From Apricaphanius iberus (lineage: Eukaryota > Chordata > Actinopteri > Cyprinodontiformes > Aphaniidae), in the NCBI GenBank assembly GCA_028564705.1, contig JAPXFQ010002688.1:186001-250000 (forward strand): a DNA stretch of 64,000 nucleotides, in the 5' to 3' direction. How positions within the stretch are numbered: the stretch's first letter is position 1; the number at the start of each line of letters is the position of its first letter. Below, piece after piece: positions 35,595 through 48,132 of the stretch. Made by a program: the position numbers and the translations under genes. Below the pieces are notes generated by a model. That model was not told the DNA's origin, ran no database searches, and saw nothing but the letters and a program-made list of their open reading frames with translations.

Positions 35595-37728
35595 ATAAGA
35601 CCTCCATGGCAATATTCTGTCACTGATTGCATTTAACATACTATCAAAGTCTATCATCATGGAATTAAACTCGGACGTATAATACTTTTTAGAAAGCACA
35701 GCTGGGGGAGAAATAACCACATCAGCAACATCTGTCTACCTGATTGCTTGAAGGGCTTTTTTTCCCCAGCCTGCACTAGAATCAACACAGATTTCATCAT
35801 TACTTATAAAATTAGCTGTTCCTCCCACAATCTCTAACAGTAAAATTCAACATTTTTTGCCTCTTAGAAGACTGCTCTCTTCCTCTCTGAGGAGTTCCCA
35901 GTAGTCCTGATTTGTCCTTTAGTGTTAATTCAATTTTAGTCATGTTCCTGATTCAAAGAAACTCCTCTGGAGGGCTTTAAAAGAATGAACTGCAAGGTTT
36001 CCTGAAATGCCACTGGGTACTTCTGATTGTGTTGTCTGCTGTTCTACATTTGCCTATAAGCTACTAGAACCCGTATACAACCTAAGTGTCTCTTTGGCAC
36101 AGAGTAATTTGCTCTCTGTGGCTCCTTCTCGCTCCTTTTCGCTTCTGGCTTTTACTTAGTTGAAAGCAGATGGTTATTAGGTCTGAGCTTCCCCTCTCAA
36201 ACCTATTTCCCCCTTCTTCAATGTTTGTGCTAAGTGGAGACCTTGAACACTACGACCAGTTCATCCGCTTCACTGCAGTCCCTCTAGACTCCTTTTAAAG
36301 GTGCTTTCATTTAATCATTTCTTTAAAAAGATTTTTTTCCATGGCCGTATGAGGTCACAGATCACATCAGAGCTGCTTTCCGACTCAGTGACCATTTAAT
36401 CAAGCCAAGGTCCATTCCTCAGCTGCTCTTTTCAGACCACCTTTTCTTCTTGGGGCTCAGGGGTGAACTTTGTGGCCCTGGTCCTCAGAATCCTATTCCT
36501 ACGAGGCTTTTGAGGGGACTGGGTAACTTACATCCATTCCTGGGGATTTAGAGCTTCACTGGGTGTTCTGTATAGGCCCTCAGGCCAACCTGAAGTATTG
36601 GACCTTTACCCAAACATACAGTCCATTACCAAAGCAGGTACCCGATGACTTCAAAATTTTAGTAGTCAGTGCAGAGGTACTCTACTGCAAATGTTCTAGT
36701 TACCAACACTTGTTAGTAGCTAGTTATTTAAATATACTTTATTTATTTTCTCAATGTTTTTTTTTTTACATCTACAAAAGACTCTAAATAAAAACACAGT
36801 TTAGTCCATTTTGTTCTGACTGTGAAAAATTATTTTGAAATCAAATAAACTCTAATTTAGGTTTGAAGTTAAAACACATTCATAGTTAGAACAAAATATT
36901 TTATTTCTAAACAAATTTGTGCAATCCATTCTATAAAATTACCAAAGTTTGGTATTACTTACATTTTTGTAATAATATGGTACTTACCAAAAGTTCCCAG
37001 AAATCCTGAGTCTCTAAAAATATGTGCACCTGTATATTAAAAATTGTATTGGATTTGTTCATTTTGCCAGTGCATTTGAAAAACTTCACAAGCTATTCAT
37101 TTTATTTAATCTTGAATAAAACATTTGGAGTTACTGTGGTTGGTGTTGTGGCTGCCAATATTTAATATTTTAGTAACTGAGCACTGTAGAATTATCCGTT
37201 TAATAATTGTGTCGTCAGACAAACAAGCCCTGCCTGGGTTTCACAAAAAAATGTTTGTGATTAGCAACTTATTTCTACAGTAACAGCTGTAACTGCACTT
37301 TCCTTCAGAGCTTTGTGTTCACTCACATGTATGCATAAAACCACGTGGCCAAATAAATCCATATAGTCCAATGAACTATTAAGTGGAGCCCAAGTCTCTT
37401 TTTTAGAGATCTGTTTGAAAATAACATGCCTGTAATTAAGTGAGTATATTTTTGTAACCACAAGGTCTGTTTGATTACTTCTGGTCAAATAATAAAGGAA
37501 CCATTATGAGAATTAATTTGATGTGTAAATACCAGTTTATGAGTTATTGTTACGAGTCTGGTCAAGTTAGAGAGATAAATGTGGCAAAAACAGTGTTCAC
37601 AGCAGTGGGGGTGTGGATACTTACAAGTTAAATACTATTTAGTTTTTGTTACATTTGGTGGGCATGAAACATTTTTATATTGTGTTGTAGCCCAGGCTTT
37701 AAGGTTTCTTTAGAGGTATCTCAAATTG
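35595..37728. other. Gene-free intronic sequence
   Basis: No recognisable exon or element. Homopolymer T-run at about 36759-36768. Confidence 0.45.
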
Positions 37729-38276
37729 ATATCCGTTAGGGGTGTCACAATCTCGATTAAAAAAAATAAAAATCAAAGTTGATCGAAATTACATCACGAC
37801 CCTTTGCATCAAATTCCAAAAGGGCACATTTGATCGGTCCTCTGAGCCATCTGGAGCCATCTTGTCTCCTTTATTTAAGAGCTGTTGTGCTGCAGTAACT
37901 AAAAAGTGTTACTAGATGGCAGCCACCCTTTGTCACTAATCATTTCTGTTATTTATTTAAACTAGATTGTTACACTTACAAATAAATTATTTCAATTTGA
38001 CCATTAATGCCTAATGTGATACATTACACAAGAATAATGGAAATTGCATCACGTATGTCTTTTGAAAGACATATACTGTAAGTAAATAAGATTTACTGTA
38101 CAAAATGTAATTAATAAAAAAAAATTATAGTAGACTAGACTAGTCTACTATAGTCTACTTCTGTACTGTAAGAAAGGGGAAAAAAACGAGAAATGAATCA
38201 AATTGTGACCCTACAATCGAAAATCAAATTGAATCGAATCGAAGATTTGGAGAATCACGACACCCCTAATATCCAT
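37729..38276. mobile_element. hAT-like MITE, copy 1, with 8-bp target duplication
   Basis: The element is 37737-38268 (532 bp). Its ends are TAGGGGTGTCACAATCTC and, on the opposite strand, TAGGGGTGTCGTGATTCTC. Flanks are ATATCCGT (37729-37736) and ATATCCAT (38269-38276), one mismatch in eight. The interior is non-coding and shares ATTAATGCCTAATGTGATAC and AAGATTTACTGTACAAA with a second copy at about 38820-39378. Confidence 0.85.
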
Positions 38277-38447
38277 TAAGAATTTGGTGAGTAAATCAAT
38301 TCCTTTCATGTCAAAAATGATGTTGTCCCCCAATTGAGGGATGCTGACTTTACAATTAGTGTAGTTCCTTTTGTCGTTTTTGTCTGAGTTAAATGTTTCA
38401 GCTTTTCAAACAAATGTTACTATGAGATAACATAACATTACTATGAG

Positions 38448-38725
38448 TAATGAATTCTGTTTATTATCAGAAAATTCTGAAGGAGATTGTCTGGCCATTT
38501 TATGACCCTAAATATATGCAGCGGAACAGTCTTCCAAAGCACACCAGTAAGTTTACCAACACTTCATATCTCATAAAAGCCAAAAGGAAGGTTTTGGAGT
38601 GGTCTAGTCAAACTCCAGACTTGAATCGAGTTGAGATCTTTTGTTACGCCGTTAAATAGAAGGTTTAGCTCAAAAAGCCTCCAATGTGGCAGAATTAAAA
38701 AAATTCTGGGTAACACTATACAAGA
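38448..38725 (+). pseudogene. Tc1 transposase C-terminal remnant
   Basis: The frame from about 38450 reads QRNSLPKHTSK, then KRKVLEWSSQTPDLNRVE. This corresponds to the region with the second catalytic aspartate and the glutamate of Tc1 transposases (usual form DNDPKHTSK ... WPSQSPDLNPIE). The aspartate position is changed (DND to RNS), so the copy is catalytically dead. Stops follow, after which KPPMWQN-like residues continue the homology. No inverted repeats were found; the right side runs into a CA/TA microsatellite. Confidence 0.75.
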
Positions 38726-38733
38726 AGGCTCTC

Positions 38734-38735
<2 letters not shown>

Positions 38736-38807
<72 letters not shown>
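38736..38807. repeat. Compound (CA)n(TA)n microsatellite
   Basis: About 15 AC units followed by about 21 TA units. Confidence 0.95.
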
Positions 38808-38809
<2 letters not shown>

Positions 38810-38819
38810 CTAACAAGTA

Positions 38820-39378
38820 ATACAGCTCCCAACAACACCTGATAACAAATTAACTGCCTGCATGACATCCCCCACACGTCTACATAGCACATTAGTTGAG
38901 GCTAGCAAGTAGCTATTGGCTAAGCTAACGCTCGACCACGGCTAGGAATGAAGCAGCTTGAGCAGAACTAAAGCTGCTCCTTCTACTCTCAAATCACCAT
39001 TGAGGAATTTTTGAGTTCCCGTCAAGTCCACATTCGCATTGTAAACAAGCTAGCTGCATTTTTCTCGGTCTGGAATACTGCGTCAGTTCTTCTGCAGTAA
39101 ATATAAAGAGTCACTAGATGGCAGCCACCCTCTGTTTCTAATTTATTTTAACAAGACTGCTACACTTTTATTTTTAATCAATTTTTTCAATTTTACCATT
39201 AATGCCTAATGTGATACAGTACACAGGAATAATGAAAACTGCATCAATTTTGTCTTTTAAAATAAGATTTACTGTACAAATGTTGTTACAAGATGATTGT
39301 AGACTAGTCTAGAAATTACATAGGGCTCTGTACTGTAAAATAATTTTAAAAACAAAATAATCGTGAATGAAATCGAAT
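38820..39378. mobile_element. hAT-like MITE, copy 2 (same family as 37737-38268)
   Basis: From 39110 to 39378 the sequence is collinear with copy 1: CACTAGATGGCAGCCACC, ATTAATGCCTAATGTGATAC, AAGATTTACTGTACAAA, then GAATGAAATCGAATCG. The left part (38850-39090) is not present in copy 1, so copy 1 may carry an internal deletion. The right terminus is lost where a TA repeat begins. Confidence 0.7.
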
Positions 39379-39403
39379 CGTGTATATATATATATATAAT
39401 ATA

Positions 39404-39770
39404 CAATGGGGGAAGTAATTGTTTGACCCCTCTCTGATTTTGTAAGTTTGTCCAATGACAAAGAAATGAAAAGTCTCCGAAAACTATAATTTTAATGGTA
39501 GATTTATTTTAACAGTGACAAAGAGCACATCAACAGGAATATTGAAAAAATAACTTTAAATAAAAGATATAAACTGATTTGCATTTCATTGAGTGAAATA
39601 AGTATTTGAACCCTCTAACAACATAAGACTTAAATACTTAGTGGCAAAACCCTTGTTTGTAAGGACAGAGGTCAAACGTTTCTTGTAATTTATGACCAAG
39701 TTTGTGCACATTTTAGGAGGAATTTTGGTCCACTCCTCTTTGCAGATCTTCTCTAAATCACTAATTGTAG
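39404..39770 (-). mobile_element. Tc1/mariner fragment (different family)
   Basis: This begins directly after TATA with CAATGGGGGAAGTAATTG, close to the inverted repeat of a widespread fish Tc1 family. It then reads on the minus strand into the transposase C-terminus (TTAGTGGCAAAACCCTTG corresponds to the final residues, then CACTCCTCTTTGCAGATC). It stops abruptly near 39770. The rest of the element is missing. It abuts a TA run (39382-39403). Confidence 0.78.
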
Positions 39771-39780
39771 ATTAGTTAAA

Positions 39781-42700
39781 GGCAAAACAATGACGAAACT
39801 TGATGATCTCAGTTTTCTTTCTAAATAGTGAATCTAATCTGTTCACCCACATTTTCATCTAATGGTGCTAAATTATATATTGTAGACAAAGTGCCTACCT
39901 TGTAGTAGATAGGTTCAAAACTTTAAAATAAAGCTGCATTTGATGAGTGCTTATTTCTGTTGAAGTTTAAAAGTACAATACTGTATGCTTAAATATAATG
40001 TTTATAAAAAAACTAAACTCTTAATTACATCTATCGATCAGATCTCTATTTGGCAAGACGCCAATCAGTGTTGCCTCTTTCTAACCCTATTGCATGATAA
40101 ACACTTTTTATCATGCATAATAAACAGTTTTTAATGATATTTAAAGTGTTTACAGATTCATTAATAATGCATTTATAAACTATTAACTATTCATTAAGAG
40201 CCTTATTTTAGAGCGGTACCCAATTCTAAATATGCTCCAGCTTCTACTTGCTCTCTCAATCATATTTCACTCAATCTGATGAAAACTATTAAGTCAGTAT
40301 TAAGTCAAAAGCTGAGTGAGATTTGTTAATTAGCTCAATAAAGATTTACGTGTTCATTTGTAGAGTGTTTTTGGTTTTAAAATGTGCTGTGCGCTATATT
40401 ATTCTGATGTAGTCGCTACCATGTGTGTTGGTGTTGCTGTATTGATCTGTTGCACTGCCAATCGATGATGGGTGTGGTGTTTTCCATGCTTATCAGACCA
40501 TAATCAGTCAGCTGAAGAAAAACTATCACATTATGTTACGCATGATGTTCCAAAAGTTACTTCTCAAATTAATTCTATCACCACTTCAGTAAATATTGGA
40601 GACATTTTTGTCTTTTTTTTTCTTTACTTGGCTCTATGAGCGATGATGCATTCGCCTAAAGAAATACTGACAATAGTATTCTCCTGAACCAATAGAGGAG
40701 TCGAGGCAAGCCATTGTTCAACCCCCTCCCTCCAGTCGTCTTGTCAGTTCCCAGCTTTCTTATGTTTTTTAATGTTCCCTTCTAGTCAATGCAGCAAAGT
40801 TTTCCATTTTGATGATTTTTTTTTATCCACTGACAATAAACAGACTAATCATTTCAGGCTGATAGAAAATGCCACAGCTAAAATTTTACGCCATGCCATA
40901 TTTTAATTGACCCTCTTGGAGAGAAATGAGACTGTGTATTTGTGTGTGTAAGTGTATCCATCCACATATGTTGATGAGCTCAGTAGAGAAGATTGCTCTT
41001 TCAAAGCATCTCAGACACAAAGACACAACCAAACCTCGGTGCTCCTTTAACAACTGGAACCACTTTGTAATTACTCTTTCACATCTGTTTCAATTCTTTC
41101 TTCATCTCATGGTACAGCTCAGTTTTGTATTACTCCTTTTCTATCTCACTGTCAGTGGGGACTGCCACATCTAAAAGCCATTTTTCATTCCTTGTCAGCC
41201 ACCAATATATTTTGTTCGGTGGTTGTTATGAACATGAAGTCCCACCTGTTTTCAACTTTGTTGTTTCCAAGCACATTTTGTGGAGTGCCATGGCCGAGAT
41301 TAGCTGAGATTCTAGAGAAACGCCTTTGCACTTTCCGTCAGTCATGACTGCCCTACAGTATTTGCTGACTGTAACCTTACAGACAGCCACATCTCCTGGC
41401 ATTTTTTTTTCTTCTTTTGCTGGACTTTTATTTGTCAACAACCTCTTTGTTTGTTTACGATGCCTTTTCATATCACTATCTCCTCCTGTCTGAGTTTGCC
41501 CGTCCTAGGGGTCTGCAACCTGTGTCTCCTTTCACCCTCCAGTTATTTGTAATGATTTGATAAAGAGATAAACAAGATTTTTTTAAATAAATAGGTAAAG
41601 AAAATCCAGTTTTGAGCAATTATTCTGGTCTTTTTATGCTATATTTGATTTAAGTTCTAAAGCATGATAATGCTAAGAGTGTAAGCAATGTTTTATAAGT
41701 CAGTTTTTATCATTAGATTGCAAACTGCATGTTTTAAATATATTTTTTCATTAATTAAATTAATTATAGAAGATAATCCGTATGTACTCCTAATATAGTT
41801 ATGTATACTAATATATTTTTAGCAAAACCGAGGACATAAAGGGCTCTATGGAGTGTAAAGATTGCTTGCCCCTAACCTATCCATTTGTCTTGGATGTCAT
41901 CCACAAAATGTATTTTTTTAAGGTTACTGATCCTTCAGAGTGACTTCAAGAACCATATACCCTAAGGTTTTGGACCTACTGCATCATTTTTAAATAGTTT
42001 TAATGGTCATTAGTCAAATCAGTTTACCCAACTGGGCAATTCATGAACCACCTCCCTTTTTACCTCAAGATAAAAGCCTCAGTCATAGAGTGTAAAGTGT
42101 AAAGTTCATTTTGAAAGAGAAAACATTGTGGTGATCTTGTCAAACCTCTTAATATTTACTTGTCTATAAAGTCTCTTCTGTGCTGAAGTAATTATCTAAT
42201 ATATAACTAGTCAATGATTGATACAGATAATGTAGATCTGTCTTTTGGACAAACTGCTGCCTGACAAATGCGTATGTTTTCATATGCTGCCTTGCATCCT
42301 AAACAGATTGCTTGTAAGGCTGGCATGTTGGGGAATATTTGCAGAAAGCAGATGATGCTCTGCCGTGGCATCTGGTATTCTCACCATTCATCCTGAATGG
42401 AGTATCTCAGCGTTCTGTTTTTCTCACAGGGTCATTGGGTGATGGCCCTCACTAGGCCTCAACACTGACCTGTGACATCACTTCCTGCTGATACAGCACA
42501 GCTGTCATAAATGAGACTCTGTCCTTCAGCCTAATTCGTCTCCCACTGATGTTGCTGTTGTGAAAAGAGACACATATGCACACACCCTCCTGTACCGCCT
42601 TTGACACTTGTTTTGTTCTGTGTTTTCAGCAAGCCTTCAAATTAGTCTGAATGTGTTATATAGGAGCGTATCCAAGTAAATACATGTGAAAGCTGTATCG

Positions 42701-43950
42701 AGAGAAGAGTCTGTGAACATGTGCTGCCAGTTGTGCTGGACTCTCATTAACCTCCCCACCTCCTCGCTCTTTACCGAGTCTCCTTCATAAGCTCATCCAG
42801 GCCTGAAGTGATACATGTGGCTATGAAGTGTCAGTAGCGATAAAGATGCCACCACTTCACTGTTTTAATTGGAACCTTTGCTATTGATGTGTGAACAGCT
42901 GCAGAAGAAGGGCAGATATATCATCCTTGCCCTTTACAGACCACCTAAGGATAGATGGCAACAGATACTGTGTTGGAAACCCCCCGAAGCTCCTGTTTGT
43001 TTGATTCCATTTATTACTCTTCGATATCTGTGTATTAATATGTGATGGTAAAATGACGAAAGTAAGAGCGCAGTTGAGAGGAGTAGGAAGTTGATGATCG
43101 AAGTGACTAGCTAAGGTTTATTTATAGACAGTGTGGGGTTCACACAGTCACACCAGTTGATACTGGCTCCCACACTTTCAGATACCCGTGTGTGAATTTG
43201 TTGGTCTCCCTGCAGACACAAATCCATTATTCATTTCAAAATGACTCACATTTTGCCCTGTGGTGCCTGCCTAAGGGGGATTGTTTTTCTAATTAAAGCA
43301 GATTCTCCAAAGTAACAATAGAATATTCGGTTTGATGTCTGTTGATGTAAAACGGTAGTTGTGGCAAGATCTAGTCCACCCTAATGTAACGCCTTTCATT
43401 GTGACAACTCCCAGTCAATGATTTGAGGCAATCTGTAGGGATTCCATAAATAGAAAACTTTTAACCTGATTGGAATGTTTGTATGATTGAATCGAAATGA
43501 CTTTTCTTGTAAAATGCCTTGAGATGACATCTGTTGTGAATCAGCACAATATAACTAAACTGAATTGAAAAAAATTGAATTAAAAACCCTTGACAGTAGA
43601 ACATATATGGATGAGAAAACGAAAAAACAACCAATGTAAATGTATTTCCAACTCGATCAGGAAGAATAGTCAAAAAGCCATCTAGGATTTTACTATGTGT
43701 AAACTAAATGGGGACATTTATCCAAATATGAGTGTATGTTTTATTGGACCCTGTATTTATATTTTTTTATTAAGTGAATCAGATACATTTGACAGATATA
43801 TTTTGACTTTTTGTTTTTAAAATGATTTGAATTAGACAGGTAAAAACACACTCACACAAACACACACACACAGAAATTCACGGGCTTTACTTTTCCATGC
43901 AGATCCATTTCTAGTTGAAACTGTGGCATCTATTTCAAATATTTAATAGG
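39781..43950. other. Mostly gene-free; MITE fragment at about 40080-40222
   Basis: Around 40080-40222 the run CATTAATAATGCATTTATAA, then CCTTATTTTAGAGCGGTACCC, resembles one end of a fish non-autonomous DNA transposon. The rest holds no exon or element I can recognise. The stretch 42280-42560 has mixed composition and no evident repeats. Confidence 0.45.
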
Positions 43951-43959
43951 TTGAGACAT

Positions 43960-44165
43960 AGTTCTGCTTTGCATGCTATTAAATGGAAATCTAAATAGCA
44001 TTTACATGTAATTTACGTTTATTACATTTTTTGAAGCGTGGTGTCAGCATTGTGTGCATATTAAGGCTCATATTTATTCTGCACACCAGCATGATTCCTC
44101 TGCAGGATTTGCAAATTAATGCAAATATGTGATACCTTCTAAGACGACTTTTGAAAGGTAGTGGT
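43960..44165. promoter_or_regulatory. Candidate conserved non-coding element with twin octamer motifs
   Basis: At 44107-44126 the sequence is ATTTGCAAATTAATGCAAAT. It carries a reverse octamer-like half followed by a perfect POU octamer ATGCAAAT. The surrounding 200 bp is not repetitive. POU/homeodomain sites clustered like this are typical of developmental enhancers inside long introns, but conservation cannot be judged from one sequence. Confidence 0.25.
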
Positions 44166-44472
44166 TATAAGAAATGAATGTGAAGTTTGAAAATAAAATT
44201 ATTTTGTAGAAATGTCATACTTGGCTTGCGTCCTAAAATATAATATAGTGAGATGTGAGTCTTTCTATTTGGATACTGTTTTTCCCTCTGAATTTTCGTG
44301 CTGTTACTTCTCTAAATGCCTTAATTTCCCCTGAGGGTTAGCTACATTCTTAATTATGTTATGAGTATACATAGTTGTTGTTGTGATTTGCTCTGTTTTG
44401 GACCCGCAGACACATCCAGGATGCCCCTCTCTTTATCCACAAACCTGTCTAATGTGCTGAACAACCTTTTTT

Positions 44473-45583
44473 TGTCACATTACAACCACATTCTCTAAAC
44501 AATCTTATCCGGAGTTTGTCACTTATCTACACATAAGAATTTGATATGGTTTTCAGTTATTATTATTTTTAAGCAAAGTGTTGTTACACATTATTAGTCA
44601 GCCTCTCAGAGTCTCTTCTTTATTATCCCAGCTTTCACAGCAATTAAAGCTGTAAATTCTTTGGGGTACATTTCTATTAGATCTGCACCTTTCCTTCTTC
44701 TTTTTTTTTTAAGTATCTGTTGGAAGTCTATAAATATTGTTTTTCAAATGTAGCTGTATTTGTTTTTAGGTAAATGTAGGTCTAGACTTTGATTTTATTT
44801 TTTTAATTTTACCTTACCTTTGTCACTCTGGCTGTATGGTTAAGATTTATCTATCTATCTATATTGATCGATCAAACCTCTGCCCCAGTCTCAAGTCTTT
44901 TTCAACCTTTAACGAGTTTTCTTCCAACATTGACCTGTATTTAGCTGAATTCCTGCCACTTGCCCATATAGGCTCATTTTGTTGTATGCATAGATCATAG
45001 TTGTGTCAATAGGGTCTTCCCATTTAAACTGTAGATCTCTGCACCTCTTAGTTCCCTTGGACTTTTGATATTTTTATATCCAGTTTGTCGGGTGACTTGA
45101 TTGTCTCAGTCAGTTTGCAGTTGTGCCGTAGTCTACATTTTTGTGATGGGCTGATCAGTTAGCTGTATAACCTAACCCTGCTTTAAACTTGCCCACAACT
45201 TTATTGATTTGTGCCCTGTCTCGTTTCTTCCTTGGTATTCATGTTGCTTTTGTTCTCTAACGCATGTCTGAAGTCTGCAGAAGATGCATTCAGAACATAA
45301 GTAAATTACTCACAGGTAGACTTAGTTTAGTAAATAGGCCACCTTTTGAACCCACAGGTTTTTGCATTGTTTTTTTTTTTGTGGAGATGTCCGAGTGACA
45401 TAAATGCACTCCTTCATTCATTAGATTTGTCAAATTTTAAAAACCATGGATCATGGCAGGTTCACTTTGGTTATGAGCTAGTCTGTGTTGGTTATCCTAA
45501 AATCTTATCAAGCTAATTTTGATCAAGTTTGTGGTTTTAAAATGAAAGCTTAAAGGTTATAAATACTTTTGTAAGGAACTTTA
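44473..45583 (-). mobile_element. Degraded Tc1/mariner element
   Basis: From TTGTCACATTACAACCACA to TAAATACTTTTGTAAGGAAC the order follows a fish Tc1 family read on its minus strand. Blocks include CAATTAAAGCTGTAAATTC, CTGCCCCAGTCTCAAGTC, GAGTTTTCTTCCAACATTG, CAGTTTGCAGTTGTGCCGTA and TAACCTAACCCTGCTTTAAA. The region corresponding to the catalytic core (around 44950) is largely deleted. Small CTAT repeats interrupt it near 44845-44863. Confidence 0.75.
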
Positions 45584-46934
45584 ATTGTGTTTCTCTCACC
45601 ATAGTTTAGTGCAATTTTTTATTATAAAATAAAAGCCAATTTGATAGGCAAAATGTTGTTCACTTGGCAACTTCAGGGCTTATGCCCAACCGAAGGCCAA
45701 ATACTTTAATTTGGCTAGAAACCACAATAGTTTTGGGTTCAACTTTATTTCTTGCTCGAGCCTTACAAAATACTTTGTCTTTTCCAGGAAGAATAACAAT
45801 TAAACCATTTAACTGCATCAACATAAAGCCTTTGAATGATCATTACCAAAAAATGGTAGTGATAATGAGGCAATTACTATTTTGAGACAGCAATTAGCCT
45901 GGCACCTTCCTCCAATGCTATAATTACCAACAGCAAGAGGGGTGTGGATGGATGCATTTGTTGGAAGTATTTGAAGGAGCTAGAAGCAATAGAGAAGATG
46001 AAGATGGGGAAGATAGGCTGTCAAAGACCAGGCGTATCATCCCGAAACATGCTATTCCCTTCTGACACTTCCACAATAACCTTAGAGGGGAGCAATTGCT
46101 TTCCTCTGTCTGCACACAAATTTCAATGTTGTTTTGCACACATCTCTCTATTATGAGTGTTTTTTTTTTGTTTTTTGATAACAGAGCGGATGTTGAAATT
46201 GAGGGAGTGAGATGGAAGAAGTGAGGCAGGCATGGATGTAAGAAGGGGGGTAAAAGAATGAGAGAGAGAGATTGGTTTCCATGCCTGGTAGTCAGCGAGC
46301 CTGTAAATCTCCCAGGAGCGAAGTGGAAGACAGCAGAAGGTTGATAGTCATCCATCACTCCTGACAACCCCGGTGCTCTGGAAGGGCCTGACAGCACAGT
46401 CCTGCCTGAGAAAGAGTAGGGGGCCGTACGGAGAGAGGGGAAAAAACGGCAAAAAGAAGATAAATAGAATGAGATGCTGACTATAGAATGAGCAAATTAA
46501 CTCTTCCATGTTTAAAGCAGGCAGCGAATTGGGAAAGGAAAGTAAGAAGATAAATGGGTGGAGAGGACAGAAGTGGGTTAAGGCAAAGGTGCAGCACTTG
46601 GTTTTTATGGATGCTTTGCTCAACCTGCATTGAGTGTGTTTGATGGCAGTTATGCTGGTAAGGAAGTTAAGCTGGACAGGCTGGAACAAGCACATACATT
46701 GATAAAGCTTAATATTTTTTTTATTCAACCAAGACCTTTGTTTCTGATTGAAAAAATTAGACTCTTAAAAGATGATAAAACAAGGTTAAAAATAAGTTTA
46801 AAAATAAATTTTTGATTTACATTTTATCAAAAAACTTCTTTAAACCTAAAATTGCAAGAATTAATTTAGTGATCATCTGTAGATTTTGTTATAAATAAAA
46901 CTAGAAAATCAAACACAAAATAACTTTTAATGAC
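45584..46934. other. Gene-free intronic sequence
   Basis: Purine-rich DNA around 46190-46560 creates long minus-strand frames (45924-46397 and 46348-46728) without any known motif. No splice-supported exon. Confidence 0.45.
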
Positions 46935-47420
46935 TACTGCTCACAAAAGTAGTACTTGTAGTACTTTTACTGCGACAATCTGCTGCATATGTGATTCATA
47001 GCCAGACATCAGCTCCTGGTAGTTCCTGAGGAATCTTAGCTCATGCCTTATGGGTTAAAGCCTGCAGTTCATTAATATTCCCCGGCTTGTGCTGCAACTA
47101 CCTTTCTCAAATTCCATCAGAGATTATCAAATGTCAAGTTCTTATCCAGAAACTATGATAGCCATTCTATTATCTTCCAGGGCTTCTTCTTAAGTCTTTG
47201 AAATTTAGGATATGCTTAAAAATCGTTATTTTCTTACTTGTAGTTCCCGTGAAGCCCAAGTTCCTCACAGAGACATTTTCTCCTCAAAATTTCCAGATAT
47301 TTGATTGAATCGATCTTCCCCTCTTTACGTTGATGTTTTCCTGTACATCGTGAAGCAAAGATAAGTGAGTATCCCTGACTTCACTATAGGCATGCTTCAC
47401 TGCTATGCCTAATTCCTCTT
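46935..47420 (-). mobile_element. Tc1/mariner fragment
   Basis: Plus-strand blocks such as CATCAGCTCCTGGTAGTTCC, TGAGGAATCTTAGCTCATGCC, GCTGCAACTACCTTTCTCAA, GCCATTCTATTATCTTCCAG and GATTGAATCGATCTTCCCCTC follow, in order, the reverse complement of another Tc1 transposase gene (middle to catalytic part). Heavily mutated and without inverted repeats. Confidence 0.72.
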
Positions 47421-48097
47421 TTCCCAATGAAGTGGGAAAAACCTAGTGAGATATGTTGACTTGTTTTTTTAAGTAAACTCAAAGAGCTTTTTTTTACAGT
47501 GTATAACATGGCTTGTTTGCATCTGGAATGCCTAATAACACACACAATTATTAACGTTTATTATAAAAAAATTATGTTTAAGAGGTTAAAAAAATTTCAG
47601 ACTGCAATAGTCATGTAAAGGTGGATTTAGCTTAGAATTTATCTGTACAAATTTGGCTTATACAAAACAACCTCTCGTGCAAATTTTTTTATTCACTTGT
47701 CTGTATATTAGGTACAAGTGAATCGTAAATTTTATTCAATTTGTTTTGCAATTAAATCTTCTTTTTCTTCTTTAGGTTAAGGTTAGATTGATTAGAAGAA
47801 GCATTGGTTTAGTAAGGAAACACTACAAATATGCATGTGTATGCCTGTAATAGTGATGATATGTTTGCCTAGTGAAAGAAGAAAAAAAGGAAGTATAAGT
47901 AAAAAAAGGAAAAGTGTGCAGAAAACGTTATATATTTAAAACATGGATGCTTAGTGCTGTTAGTTTTATGATCTTTAGTAGTAAAGTCCTTTTCAGAGTT
48001 GAAATAATATTTACTCCTGATGTGATATCAGTTCAAAGAACTGCGCTCTGTTTCTATATTTTGAATACATAGTTAGTAAAGGCTGTGAATGTATGTA

Positions 48098-48132
<35 letters not shown>

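Noticed and set aside
45924..46728. Two long minus-strand frames (157 and 126 codons)
   Set aside because: They lie over purine-rich low-complexity DNA and have no recognisable motif or plausible splice sites.
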